NCBI RefSeq assembly: GCF_014269285.1 | Contig: NZ_JACOAF010000031.1 | Location: forward strand, 1 to 64,000 | Reading direction: 5' to 3' | DNA: 64,000 bases | From: Rufibacter sediminis | GTDB lineage: Bacteria; Bacteroidota; Bacteroidia; Cytophagales; Hymenobacteraceae | Shown here: piece by piece, positions 17,758-24,867 of the stretch | Layout: each line of letters opens with the position of its first letter | Numbering within the stretch: the first letter of the stretch is position 1 | Notes under the pieces: model-generated | The model's database searches: none | Told to the model about the DNA's origin: nothing | What the model saw: only the letters and a program-made list of their open reading frames with translations | Position numbers and translations under genes: made by a program

Positions 17758-18993
17758 CTATCTCCGGCTCCTTGTTGCCATCTTTGGCCCTTGCGATTTA
17801 GCCGTGCTATCTGGATGGGCGGGGTACAGGAACTTGCGGAGTTCCTGCAGGTAACTGAAGCTGCCGTTGGGCAGGTTGCTGAGGATGATGAGCGCGCTGT
17901 GCTCTTTGGGGTTTCTGAGCAGGTAGGTAGAGAAGCCGTGCCACAAACCGCCGTGGTACACGGCCGTATCGCCATTGTCCAGCGGACGGATGCGCCAGCC
18001 GAAGCCATAGTCCTCTTCCTGGTTTTTCTTCTTTTTCAGAATTGCGCCGGTAAACGCTTCGTGCAGGGTTTCTTTGCTCACCAGTTTCTGAGTGTAGAGC
18101 GCTTGGTCCCATTTGTAGAGGTCTTCTACGGTAGAGTAAATGCCTTTGTCGCCCAGTACGGTGTCCAGGTAGTCGGTGGTGCGTTTCTGGCGATAGCGGG
18201 TGTGGCCCGTGGCGATCTTGCCGGTGAGCGTGGCTACATCGGGGCTGTAGGTGAAGGTGTGTTTCATCTCCAGCGGCTCAAAGATGCGCTCACGCAGGAA
18301 CGTGGCGAAAGGCGTTTCCGATACCTTTTCCACAATGGAGGCCAAAAGGCTGTAGCCGGTGTTGCTGTAGTCAAAGTGCGTGTTAGGCGGATAGTATGGT
18401 TGCGGACGGTGCGCCACCATCAGTTTGATGACATCCTCGTTGGTGAGGTTCTGGTTGCGGTTGGGCCACAGCTTGTCGCTGAAATAGGTGTAATTGGAAA
18501 GGCCGCTCTGGTGGGTCAGCAGCTGCCGGATGGTGATGCCGTGGTACGGAAACTCAGGGATGTACTGCTGCACACTGTCATCATAGCTGAGCTTCTCGTC
18601 TTCCTTCAGCATCATGATGGCCATGGCCGTGAACTGCTTAGACACCGAGGCCAACTGGAAAGCGGTCTCTACGGTGAGCGAGTCTTTCTTGTAAAAATCG
18701 GCGAGCCCGAAGGCGTTTTTGTAGATGACCTGGTCGTATTTGGTGACCAGCACGGTGCCGTTAAAGCCCCGTTTTTTGTGAAAGTGCCTGAAAACGGAAT
18801 CTAGTTGGTGCGTCAGTTTCTTGACGCTGTCAGCGGTAAACGAGGCTGGAATGGCAATTTCCTCTTTGGTTTCGTCATCGGCGCCCCACAGCTTGTTCTT
18901 TTTCCCTGATTTTTCACAACCGAGCAGGAACACACAGAAAACCGATGCTACCAGACATCTAAAAAGGGAAAAGTTGATTTTGAGAAATGCCAT
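17758..18993 (-). CDS. Serine hydrolase, beta-lactamase/class C-like lipoprotein
   Basis: Penicillin-binding-protein/class C beta-lactamase fold hydrolase (Pfam Beta-lactamase type), likely an esterase or peptidase rather than a resistance enzyme. Ser116 and Lys119 form the SxxK motif (ASVSKQF), YSN is in FDYSNTGYSLL, and the third motif is HGG in YHGGLWHG instead of KTG, as usual for the non-lactamase members. The lipobox is FLLGC. The ATG at 18993 (MAFLKINF) is preferred; a TTG at 19008 would add five residues. It stands alone on the minus strand. Confidence 0.88.
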   Translation of the reverse strand: MAFLKINFSLFRCLVASVFCVFLLGCEKSGKKNKLWGADDETKEEIAIPASFTADSVKKLTHQLDSVFRHFHKKRGFNGTVLVTKYDQVIYKNAFGLADFYKKDSLTVETAFQLASVSKQFTAMAIMMLKEDEKLSYDDSVQQYIPEFPYHGITIRQLLTHQSGLSNYTYFSDKLWPNRNQNLTNEDVIKLMVAHRPQPYYPPNTHFDYSNTGYSLLASIVEKVSETPFATFLRERIFEPLEMKHTFTYSPDVATLTGKIATGHTRYRQKRTTDYLDTVLGDKGIYSTVEDLYKWDQALYTQKLVSKETLHEAFTGAILKKKKNQEEDYGFGWRIRPLDNGDTAVYHGGLWHGFSTYLLRNPKEHSALIILSNLPNGSFSYLQELRKFLYPAHPDSTAKSQGPKMATRSRR

Positions 18994-19088
18994 ACCTGAA
19001 ACTGCCAACGCGAAAATGGACTATAAAGATAAGGCATCGGGAGAAAATCTCGCTACATGCCAGGGCAAAATAGCGGAAGTATTCTAAT

Positions 19089-19128
19089 CCGTTTTGGGGC
19101 CGTTTTCCGGAAAGTAGCCTTAAAACGG
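19089..19128. repeat. Family A intergenic hairpin repeat
   Basis: CCGTTTTGGGGC at 19089-19100 pairs with GCCTTAAAACGG at 19117-19128 around CGTTTTCCGGAAAGTA. Confidence 0.75.
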
Positions 19129-19280
19129 AAAACAGGAAGAGGTGCCGCAGCTCATTTGCAAAGACAGAAAAGTCCAGGAGCTACTACTGAGACAGAAATA
19201 AAACGCAATATTCCATTTTGTCTATATACCACTTATTTCATCGATACACCACCTCCTTTTGTGAGCACATCATCTCCTTT

Positions 19281-19440
19281 TGTCATCCTGAAAGGATCTT
19301 GTGGGCGAACTGGAAAGCCGTTTTTTAGCGCAACTGCCGTTCGCCACCAAGATCCTTCCAGGATGACATGAAAAAGAAGATAGGTTTATTGATGTCTTAG
19401 CACTTCGCTCGCCTACAAGATCCTTTTAGAAGGATAATTT
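19281..19440. repeat. Family B repeat: TCATCCTGAAAGGATCTTG inverted repeat plus partial third copy
   Basis: TGTCATCCTGAAAGGATCTT... (19281-19310) and its mirror at 19339-19368 match in 27 of 30 positions and enclose 28 bp, as in a small MITE-like element. A decayed third arm lies at 19407-19440. It fills most of the 455-bp gap 19009-19464, where I see no gene. I recall similar strings from other Bacteroidota genomes but cannot verify this here. Confidence 0.7.
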
Positions 19441-19464
19441 TGGGAATTTACTTTGTCCAGTCAC

Positions 19465-21018
19465 TTACTTACCAGCCTGTCCTCCCGCAGAAGTTTTTTG
19501 CTTCAGCATTTTATCGGCCCAGGGAATGAAGAACTTAAAGTTGGGAGCATCGGTGTGGCCGCCGTCGTGCTGACGCCAGGCCAGTTCGCCGTCTAGTAAA
19601 CTCACGTTCACGCCGGGCATTTTGGCCGTTTTGTAGTCATTTCCTACCCCAAGATCGCGCGCGCCCAGCAGTTTGAACACCGGTCCGGCCGCTAAGGTAG
19701 CCATGTAGCTGCCCTGCTGGTCCAGCCATTTGGCATCGCCCTGCTCCGGAATGCCGTAACTGATGAACGTAGGACGCGGCGCGCACAAGGCAATGAGTTG
19801 GTGCGCGTCTACGGGAATGTCATTGGCCGTTTTAGCGCCGAAAGTAGCATCAGAGGCTCCGTATTTGAGGAAGTTGCCCGCCATCCAGTGGTATTCGCCG
19901 CTGCTAGTGAGGCTTTCCACGGCTTCGCCGAAGTTGCGGCGGTGCAGCTTGGCCCCACCCTCGCCGGAGGAGCCGATGAGGCCCACGGCAAAGCGCTGGT
20001 CAAACGCCTGCGCCACCAAAGCCGCTTTCCCGAACCGCGATACGCCTTCTATGCCCACCCGTTTGGCATCTACCATGGGGTCAGTCTCCAGGTAGTCTAG
20101 GCCACGGGAGGCTCCCCAGGCCCAGGCGCGTAAGGCTCCCCAGTCATCGGGTTTCCGGGTCTGGCCCTTGTTCACCAGGCCAATAATGCCTTTGGTCAGC
20201 CCCGCCCCGTTATCGGCCTGGATGCTGCCGGGTTCAATCAAGACATAGCCCCACCCGGCGGCCAGTAACTGGTGGGTAGGCGGCAGGTCGCCGGCGGGCG
20301 GCGGACCGAAGGAAGGCATGGCCGCTACAATGGGCGTATAAGCCGGGTACTGCTCAAACACCGCTTTGAGCGATGGATCTTGTTCTACCAGTAGTTTCTT
20401 GAAAGCGGCGTTGATCTTCTCCACGCTTTCTTTGGGTGGCTGCGCCGGAGCAGGCAGCGCGCTGCGGCTGAACATCATCAAGACCGGCACCGGGCCTTTG
20501 GCGTTGGCGGGCGTGACCACCGTCATGTTGATGTTCACCTCCAGCAACGGGTACTGGCTATTGTCTACCTTACCCACCAGTTGCTTCGCGTTCACCGGAA
20601 TCCAGCCCACCATCTCCCGCTCAGAGATCAGCGTCTTCCACGTCACTTTAGGCACGTTTTTCGGAATTCGGCCGTAAATCTCCCGCTCAAACTCCTCCAC
20701 TATCTCGGGCCGCCGCTGGTTCCACCACTGGGCGGGCGTGGTCACCTTCTTGCCGTTTTTAAGGGTGAGCAGCTCCGGCAGGTTAGGGTTAGGGTTGGCC
20801 TTGGTTTCGTCATAATTGGCCGCATTGGGTGCTTTCGCATCGCCGCTAGGACCCGGCCGAAGCGCCTTGATGCCCAACTGCTTCATCATCTGCTGATGGT
20901 CCTGCTCGGCGGTGAAGTTGATGGGGGCGGGATAGTTGCCGGAAGTAGCGGTGGTTGCCTGCTGCGCGGAGGCAGAGGAAAAAGTAAAGGCCAGTAGGAG
21001 GTAGAGGACTTTTTTCAT
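19465..21018 (-). CDS. Glucuronoyl esterase-like hydrolase (CE15 family)
   Basis: Secreted alpha/beta hydrolase resembling carbohydrate esterase family 15 (4-O-methyl-glucuronoyl methylesterases, which cleave lignin-glucuronoxylan esters). The signal peptide ends at SSASAQ. The CE15 nucleophile motif GVSRFGK holds Ser327 with the family's adjacent Arg, and His488 in HDGGHT is the catalytic base. FEREIYGRIPKNVPKVTW is the typical N-terminal block, and DAHQLIALCAPRPTFISYG the conserved C-terminal block. At 517 residues the length is normal. It is a single gene away from any xylan locus in this window, so its substrate is inferred from family only. Confidence 0.87.
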   Translation of the reverse strand: MKKVLYLLLAFTFSSASAQQATTATSGNYPAPINFTAEQDHQQMMKQLGIKALRPGPSGDAKAPNAANYDETKANPNPNLPELLTLKNGKKVTTPAQWWNQRRPEIVEEFEREIYGRIPKNVPKVTWKTLISEREMVGWIPVNAKQLVGKVDNSQYPLLEVNINMTVVTPANAKGPVPVLMMFSRSALPAPAQPPKESVEKINAAFKKLLVEQDPSLKAVFEQYPAYTPIVAAMPSFGPPPAGDLPPTHQLLAAGWGYVLIEPGSIQADNGAGLTKGIIGLVNKGQTRKPDDWGALRAWAWGASRGLDYLETDPMVDAKRVGIEGVSRFGKAALVAQAFDQRFAVGLIGSSGEGGAKLHRRNFGEAVESLTSSGEYHWMAGNFLKYGASDATFGAKTANDIPVDAHQLIALCAPRPTFISYGIPEQGDAKWLDQQGSYMATLAAGPVFKLLGARDLGVGNDYKTAKMPGVNVSLLDGELAWRQHDGGHTDAPNFKFFIPWADKMLKQKTSAGGQAGK

Positions 21019-21147
21019 AATAAGCTCACTATGTATTAAGATAATAATATCAGTCTAAAGAGCTTAGGCTTTCTGGTTAGAAAATTAGGAATTGCAATGC
21101 AAGAAAATAGTTTTATAAAGTTATACAAGGTATTGTTTAGAAGTAGT

Positions 21148-23610
21148 TTACCCAATTGTGGCTAAAATATTTTGGTAAATGGTATTTGAGAAGTTTGGTT
21201 TTATTTCTTTGTTGATTATTCGTAAGGCATGCTCTTTCTGACCATTATGTATTAGAATTATGCATTTGCAAGAAAGGTAAGGTAGTTTAGAGAATATGTC
21301 TGAGTCGCTATCGTATTTTGATTCAATTTCACTTATAGTTTTTTTCATTTCTTCTAAGTTTGAATTTCTTTTTAATAACTCAAGTTTAGTTAAATATGGA
21401 TAGATGTTTTTTGGGAATGATGCAATTGCGTCATCAGTAATTCTTAAAGCACTTGCGTCATTGTTTTCTGCAAATGCATAATATTGTGCTTGAGCGGTCA
21501 TATACATTTCGCGTGCCTTCTCGTGAGGGTTCTTTTCTAGTCCATTTAGTAGGTTATTCAATTCTTCCTTTTGTTTGGCACCTTCAAGCTTGATAAGACA
21601 TCTAAAGTAACTTTGAAGGTTGTAAGGATTATTTTTATCAAGATAATAGTTGTCACGAGCTAACGCAAATGCTTCTTCGTATTGCTCCGTATTGAGATAT
21701 ACTTGGACAAGTTCACGTTTTGCTCTATAAAAGTTTGGAGCATCTTCTAAAACTTTATTGAATCTTTGAATAGCATCTTCATTTCTTCCTATTATCCTGT
21801 AATAAAACCCCAGAAGGAAGTTGTGATCGGCCCCATCAACTTTTTGGACTTCTTCTAAAAGCCTTCTATCTCTCCGTCTAATTAATGAAAGACAAAGCCA
21901 GTAACGGATTTCTTTAATGATTCTTGCATCTAGATAGTCTTCATTTTGAAGGATTCTATCTGCAAGAACAATGACATCTTTGTATCTCCTATCATAATTG
22001 TAAAGTTCTCTCATTGCATTGACATAATGCGAGGGAATCAAAAGTTCTTTTGGAACTTGATAGCCAAACTTTAATGCTTCTTTGAATGATATAACATAGT
22101 CTGAGATATCCCGGTCAACTATATCGTAATCTTCAAATGCTTTTTGAGCATGTAGTTGTAAGTTAGAGCTATATTTCTCAATAAGCTTATAGCCTAGTCT
22201 TTGGATATAATCTTTTACAGAATCATTTAACCTTAAGTATTCCTTTGTGTTTCCTAGATATTCAATTATGAATTCGTTGCTAAATTGTGTTATTAAACTT
22301 TTAGCATCGTTAAAATCTTCTTTTAAAATGCTTTCAAGAATATTAAAACTTAAGAATTCTGATTCTGATAAAATCTTTAATATTTGCAGAGCTAATTGAT
22401 TGCTTTCATGATTACGGATAATCTTCGCTACTTTTTCAGTGTTATATTCAATTACTTCGTGTGGATTATTAATAACATAGTCCTTGCCTTCATGTATTAA
22501 TAATGATGAAGTGTAAATAATTTGTTCAGGGAATCCTGAAAACTGGTTAGATATAATCTTGAAGTCTTCTTGGTTAAGCTTTATTCCTTCAATGTCAAGC
22601 AAAGATTTAAAAAATGCTTTACGCTCGTATGGTTCAAGCTCTGGAATCTCAATTGCAAAAATAGAGGGGGTTTTTAAAAGATTTCTTGCTCTTGTTCTTG
22701 ATTGGCTAATGATACACATTGTTAGTGCATCTAGACTGTTTAAAACTTCATTGATTGGTAAGAACCAATCAACAAGATATCCCTCTCTATTAACAATAGC
22801 CAAGTTGTCTATAATAAAGACAATCTCGTTATTGCTGTTAAGCTCTTTAATTAACTCGGTAACAATATTTATCTTTTCTGATATCGTTTTTATGGAAAGG
22901 TTCTCAATTAAATTCTTGGAATGCTGGGAATATCCAAGACCATATAATTTAATGATTAAGTCTTCGATTGAACTTCGGCTGTCTAGATAAATAGAGTGTG
23001 GAGCATAATGAGCCCTTATTTTATTAGAATTTACTAAAACGTGTTTAATGAATTTTCTTCTTCCGATTGAATTTAGTCCGCTAATAATTATACTTGAAGG
23101 GGTTGGTAAATCAAAATTATAAATTCTCTCCTCGTATTGTTTTATTTGCTGAGTTCTTCCAATGAATAGTTGATCTGCTTGTTTCCTCTTTGGGTAAAGA
23201 TCCCAACTTACAAGCCGTAGAGCTTGTTTGATAAGGTCACTGGTTTTAGTGGGTTTTGAAATGTATTTAATATTGTATTCATCTTTTATCCATTGGGGTA
23301 TTCTGTTGTCTGAGTGTTTTATATTTTGATCTATAAGTATAGGTAAGAACTTTTTAAGATTTCCATTTTTGAGGTATTCTTCTGCTTTATTAATTTCTTT
23401 TTCAACCCATATGCTTTCTAAAGATTCATTAGAAATAAAATAAACAAAGATTCCGCTAGAGTCAATTCCTTGATAAATCTCATCGAGCGTTTTGTTTCCG
23501 GCTTCAAAAGTCCACGCATCATATACAATATGAGCTTTTCCTAATCTATTGGCAATAACTTCGACATAACCTTTCTGTTTGCTGCTATGGGATAAGAAAA
23601 TTTTTGTCAT
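21148..23610 (-). CDS. TIR-STAND NTPase-TPR protein, candidate antiphage defence/NLR-like sensor
   Basis: An 820-residue protein with three parts. The N-terminal TIR domain (about 1-135) starts MTKIFLSHSS and carries SIWVEKEI, where Trp68 and Glu72 align with the catalytic helix of NADase TIRs such as SARM1. The middle STAND/NB-ARC-like NTPase (about 150-420) has GLNSIGRRKF (178-187) where GxxxxGK[ST] is expected, Walker B-like VFIIDN (Asp268) and GFPEQ (359-363) at the GLPL position. The C-terminal part (from about 560) has TPR-like helices. The ATG at 23610 is chosen because the open frame extends 141 codons upstream only by overlapping the divergent methyltransferase gene. The gene is strongly AT-rich compared with its neighbours, suggesting transfer. 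Family knowledge: TIRs in such proteins degrade NAD upon phage sensing. Role here is inference. Confidence 0.85.
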   Translation of the reverse strand: MTKIFLSHSSKQKGYVEVIANRLGKAHIVYDAWTFEAGNKTLDEIYQGIDSSGIFVYFISNESLESIWVEKEINKAEEYLKNGNLKKFLPILIDQNIKHSDNRIPQWIKDEYNIKYISKPTKTSDLIKQALRLVSWDLYPKRKQADQLFIGRTQQIKQYEERIYNFDLPTPSSIIISGLNSIGRRKFIKHVLVNSNKIRAHYAPHSIYLDSRSSIEDLIIKLYGLGYSQHSKNLIENLSIKTISEKINIVTELIKELNSNNEIVFIIDNLAIVNREGYLVDWFLPINEVLNSLDALTMCIISQSRTRARNLLKTPSIFAIEIPELEPYERKAFFKSLLDIEGIKLNQEDFKIISNQFSGFPEQIIYTSSLLIHEGKDYVINNPHEVIEYNTEKVAKIIRNHESNQLALQILKILSESEFLSFNILESILKEDFNDAKSLITQFSNEFIIEYLGNTKEYLRLNDSVKDYIQRLGYKLIEKYSSNLQLHAQKAFEDYDIVDRDISDYVISFKEALKFGYQVPKELLIPSHYVNAMRELYNYDRRYKDVIVLADRILQNEDYLDARIIKEIRYWLCLSLIRRRDRRLLEEVQKVDGADHNFLLGFYYRIIGRNEDAIQRFNKVLEDAPNFYRAKRELVQVYLNTEQYEEAFALARDNYYLDKNNPYNLQSYFRCLIKLEGAKQKEELNNLLNGLEKNPHEKAREMYMTAQAQYYAFAENNDASALRITDDAIASFPKNIYPYLTKLELLKRNSNLEEMKKTISEIESKYDSDSDIFSKLPYLSCKCIILIHNGQKEHALRIINKEIKPNFSNTIYQNILATIG

Positions 23611-23652
23611 TATTTGTTTTATTAAATTCAGTAAGGTAAATATAGGTAAAAG

Positions 23653-23660
23653 CAAAGATA
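23653..23660 (-). promoter_or_regulatory. Candidate -7 box of the TIR-STAND gene
   Basis: On the minus strand TATCTTTG matches TAnnTTTG exactly, 42 nt upstream of the ATG at 23610. No clear TTTG is present at -33, so support rests on the -7 box alone. It also favours the 23610 start over any start farther upstream. Confidence 0.45.
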
Positions 23661-23757
23661 TTTTTGATGTGCTTCCATCTTTCTCACCCCCTTTCCCCAA
23701 AACACCCCCAAAACGCACCCCTTTGTTTTCTCCCCCCAGATTCCTGAACTTTACCGC

Positions 23758-24510
23758 GTGAAACTTCTCCGCAAAATATTGGTCAAGGCGCTCGGGTTTG
23801 AGGGCTATCTGCGTCTGGTCAGCCGGATGTACATCATCATGGTGGGCTCGGGCCGGGGCCGTGAAAAGTACCCAGAGCTGTTCTTCCTGCGCAAAATCAT
23901 CCGTCCGGGGGCTACCTGTATAGACATCGGCGCGAATCTGGGCTATTATTCCACGTTCCTGTCCAGGCTGGCCGGGCCCAATGGCAAAGTGCTGGCCGTG
24001 GAGCCGGTGCCGCTGTTCGGGCGCATCTGGCAAGACAATGTGCGGGCCAGCGGGGTAGACAACCTCACGCTACTGCCGTATGCCTTGGGTGGAGAGAACA
24101 CCACCATTGAGATGGGCACGCCCATGCGCGACGGCCTGGTGCACCACGGCATGACCAAAATCGCGAGCTCGGCGAAAGAAGAATACGCCCAAACCTACCA
24201 GGTGGAAATGCGCGTGCCCGATGAGTTATTCGCCGATCTGGACCGCCTGGACTTTATCAAATGCGACGTGGAAGGCTATGAACACCAGGTGTTTGCCCAC
24301 CTGCAGGAAACTATAAAGAAGTTCAGACCGTTGATTCAGACAGAGCTGAACGGCGCTGAAAACCGCCGGGCCGTGGTAGAGATCATGGCCGGTTTAGGGT
24401 ACGGCGTGTACACGTTAACAGCCAAACAGACGTTATCTGCCTGTAGCCCGCAGGAGATAGACCAGTACCAGGGCGGCGACTTTTACTTTAAACCAAACCC
24501 ATACGCCTAG
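23758..24510 (+). CDS. FkbM family methyltransferase
   Basis: SAM-dependent O-methyltransferase of the FkbM type, usually acting on sugars or polysaccharide residues. The SAM-binding motif I is CIDIGANLGYYSTFLSRL (about residues 59-76), followed by VLAVEPVPLFG; the C-terminal FIKCDVEGYEHQVF is the FkbM signature. Start is GTG at 23758; no ATG lies nearby upstream. At 250 residues it is complete. Its stop codon overlaps the GTG of the next gene by one base, so the two are coupled. No glycosyltransferases are adjacent, so the substrate is unknown. Confidence 0.9.
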   Translation: MKLLRKILVKALGFEGYLRLVSRMYIIMVGSGRGREKYPELFFLRKIIRPGATCIDIGANLGYYSTFLSRLAGPNGKVLAVEPVPLFGRIWQDNVRASGVDNLTLLPYALGGENTTIEMGTPMRDGLVHHGMTKIASSAKEEYAQTYQVEMRVPDELFADLDRLDFIKCDVEGYEHQVFAHLQETIKKFRPLIQTELNGAENRRAVVEIMAGLGYGVYTLTAKQTLSACSPQEIDQYQGGDFYFKPNPYA

Positions 24511-24806
24511 TGAAATTCTTTTTGATCATGCTGGCGGTGATGTTTTTGATGCGGTACCTCATGCCGTACATCATCCGCTTTCTTCTTAAAACGTTTGTCC
24601 AGAAGCAGATGCGCAAGGCCCAGGAGTACGCCTCCTTCCAGGGGCAGCCGCACCAGCAGCCCCGTTACCAGCAGGCGCAGGGCCAAACCCGAAGCCAGGC
24701 GACGGGAGGTGGCGGCAAAGTGCGGGTAGAGTACGTGCCCGATGACAAGCGACCGCGCAAAGACTTCCCCGGCGGCGAGTACGTAGATTATGAAGAAGTG
24801 AAATAA
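24510..24806 (+). CDS. DUF4834 family small membrane protein
   Basis: A 98-residue protein with one N-terminal membrane helix (FFLIMLAVMFLMRYLMPYII), a basic stretch and a disordered Gln/Gly-rich tail ending in VEYVPDDKRPRKDFPGGEYV, the pattern of Bacteroidota DUF4834. The GTG start at 24510 shares one base with the preceding TAG stop. Function unknown. Confidence 0.8.
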   Translation: MKFFLIMLAVMFLMRYLMPYIIRFLLKTFVQKQMRKAQEYASFQGQPHQQPRYQQAQGQTRSQATGGGGKVRVEYVPDDKRPRKDFPGGEYVDYEEVK

Positions 24807-24820
24807 ACTGAGTATCTTTC

Positions 24821-24852
24821 AAGCCCGATGCCTAACGCATCGGGCTTTTTTA
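24821..24852 (+). terminator. Rho-independent terminator
   Basis: AAGCCCGATGC (24821-24831) pairs with GCATCGGGCTT (24837-24847) around CTAAC, followed by TTTTTTATT. It ends the FkbM-DUF4834 transcript; the next gene starts only 16 bp later. Confidence 0.92.
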
Positions 24853-24867
24853 TTGCAATTCCTCACC

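Noticed and set aside
17746-18804. 352-codon frame antisense to the serine hydrolase
   Set aside because: The minus strand carries SxxK, YSN and HxG motifs and a lipoprotein signal; the plus frame shows none.
17758-18993. Antibiotic-resistance beta-lactamase
   Set aside because: The third motif is HGG instead of KTG, as in esterase or peptidase members; lactamase activity is not supported.
21148-23610. Prophage or integrative island around the TIR gene
   Set aside because: No integrase, attachment-site repeats or phage genes are visible on either side; only one AT-rich gene is present.
23611-24033. 141-codon upstream extension of the TIR-STAND gene
   Set aside because: It overlaps the FkbM gene on the other strand, is GC-rich unlike the rest of the TIR gene, and MTKIFLSHSS at 23610 is a natural TIR start with a -7 box just upstream.
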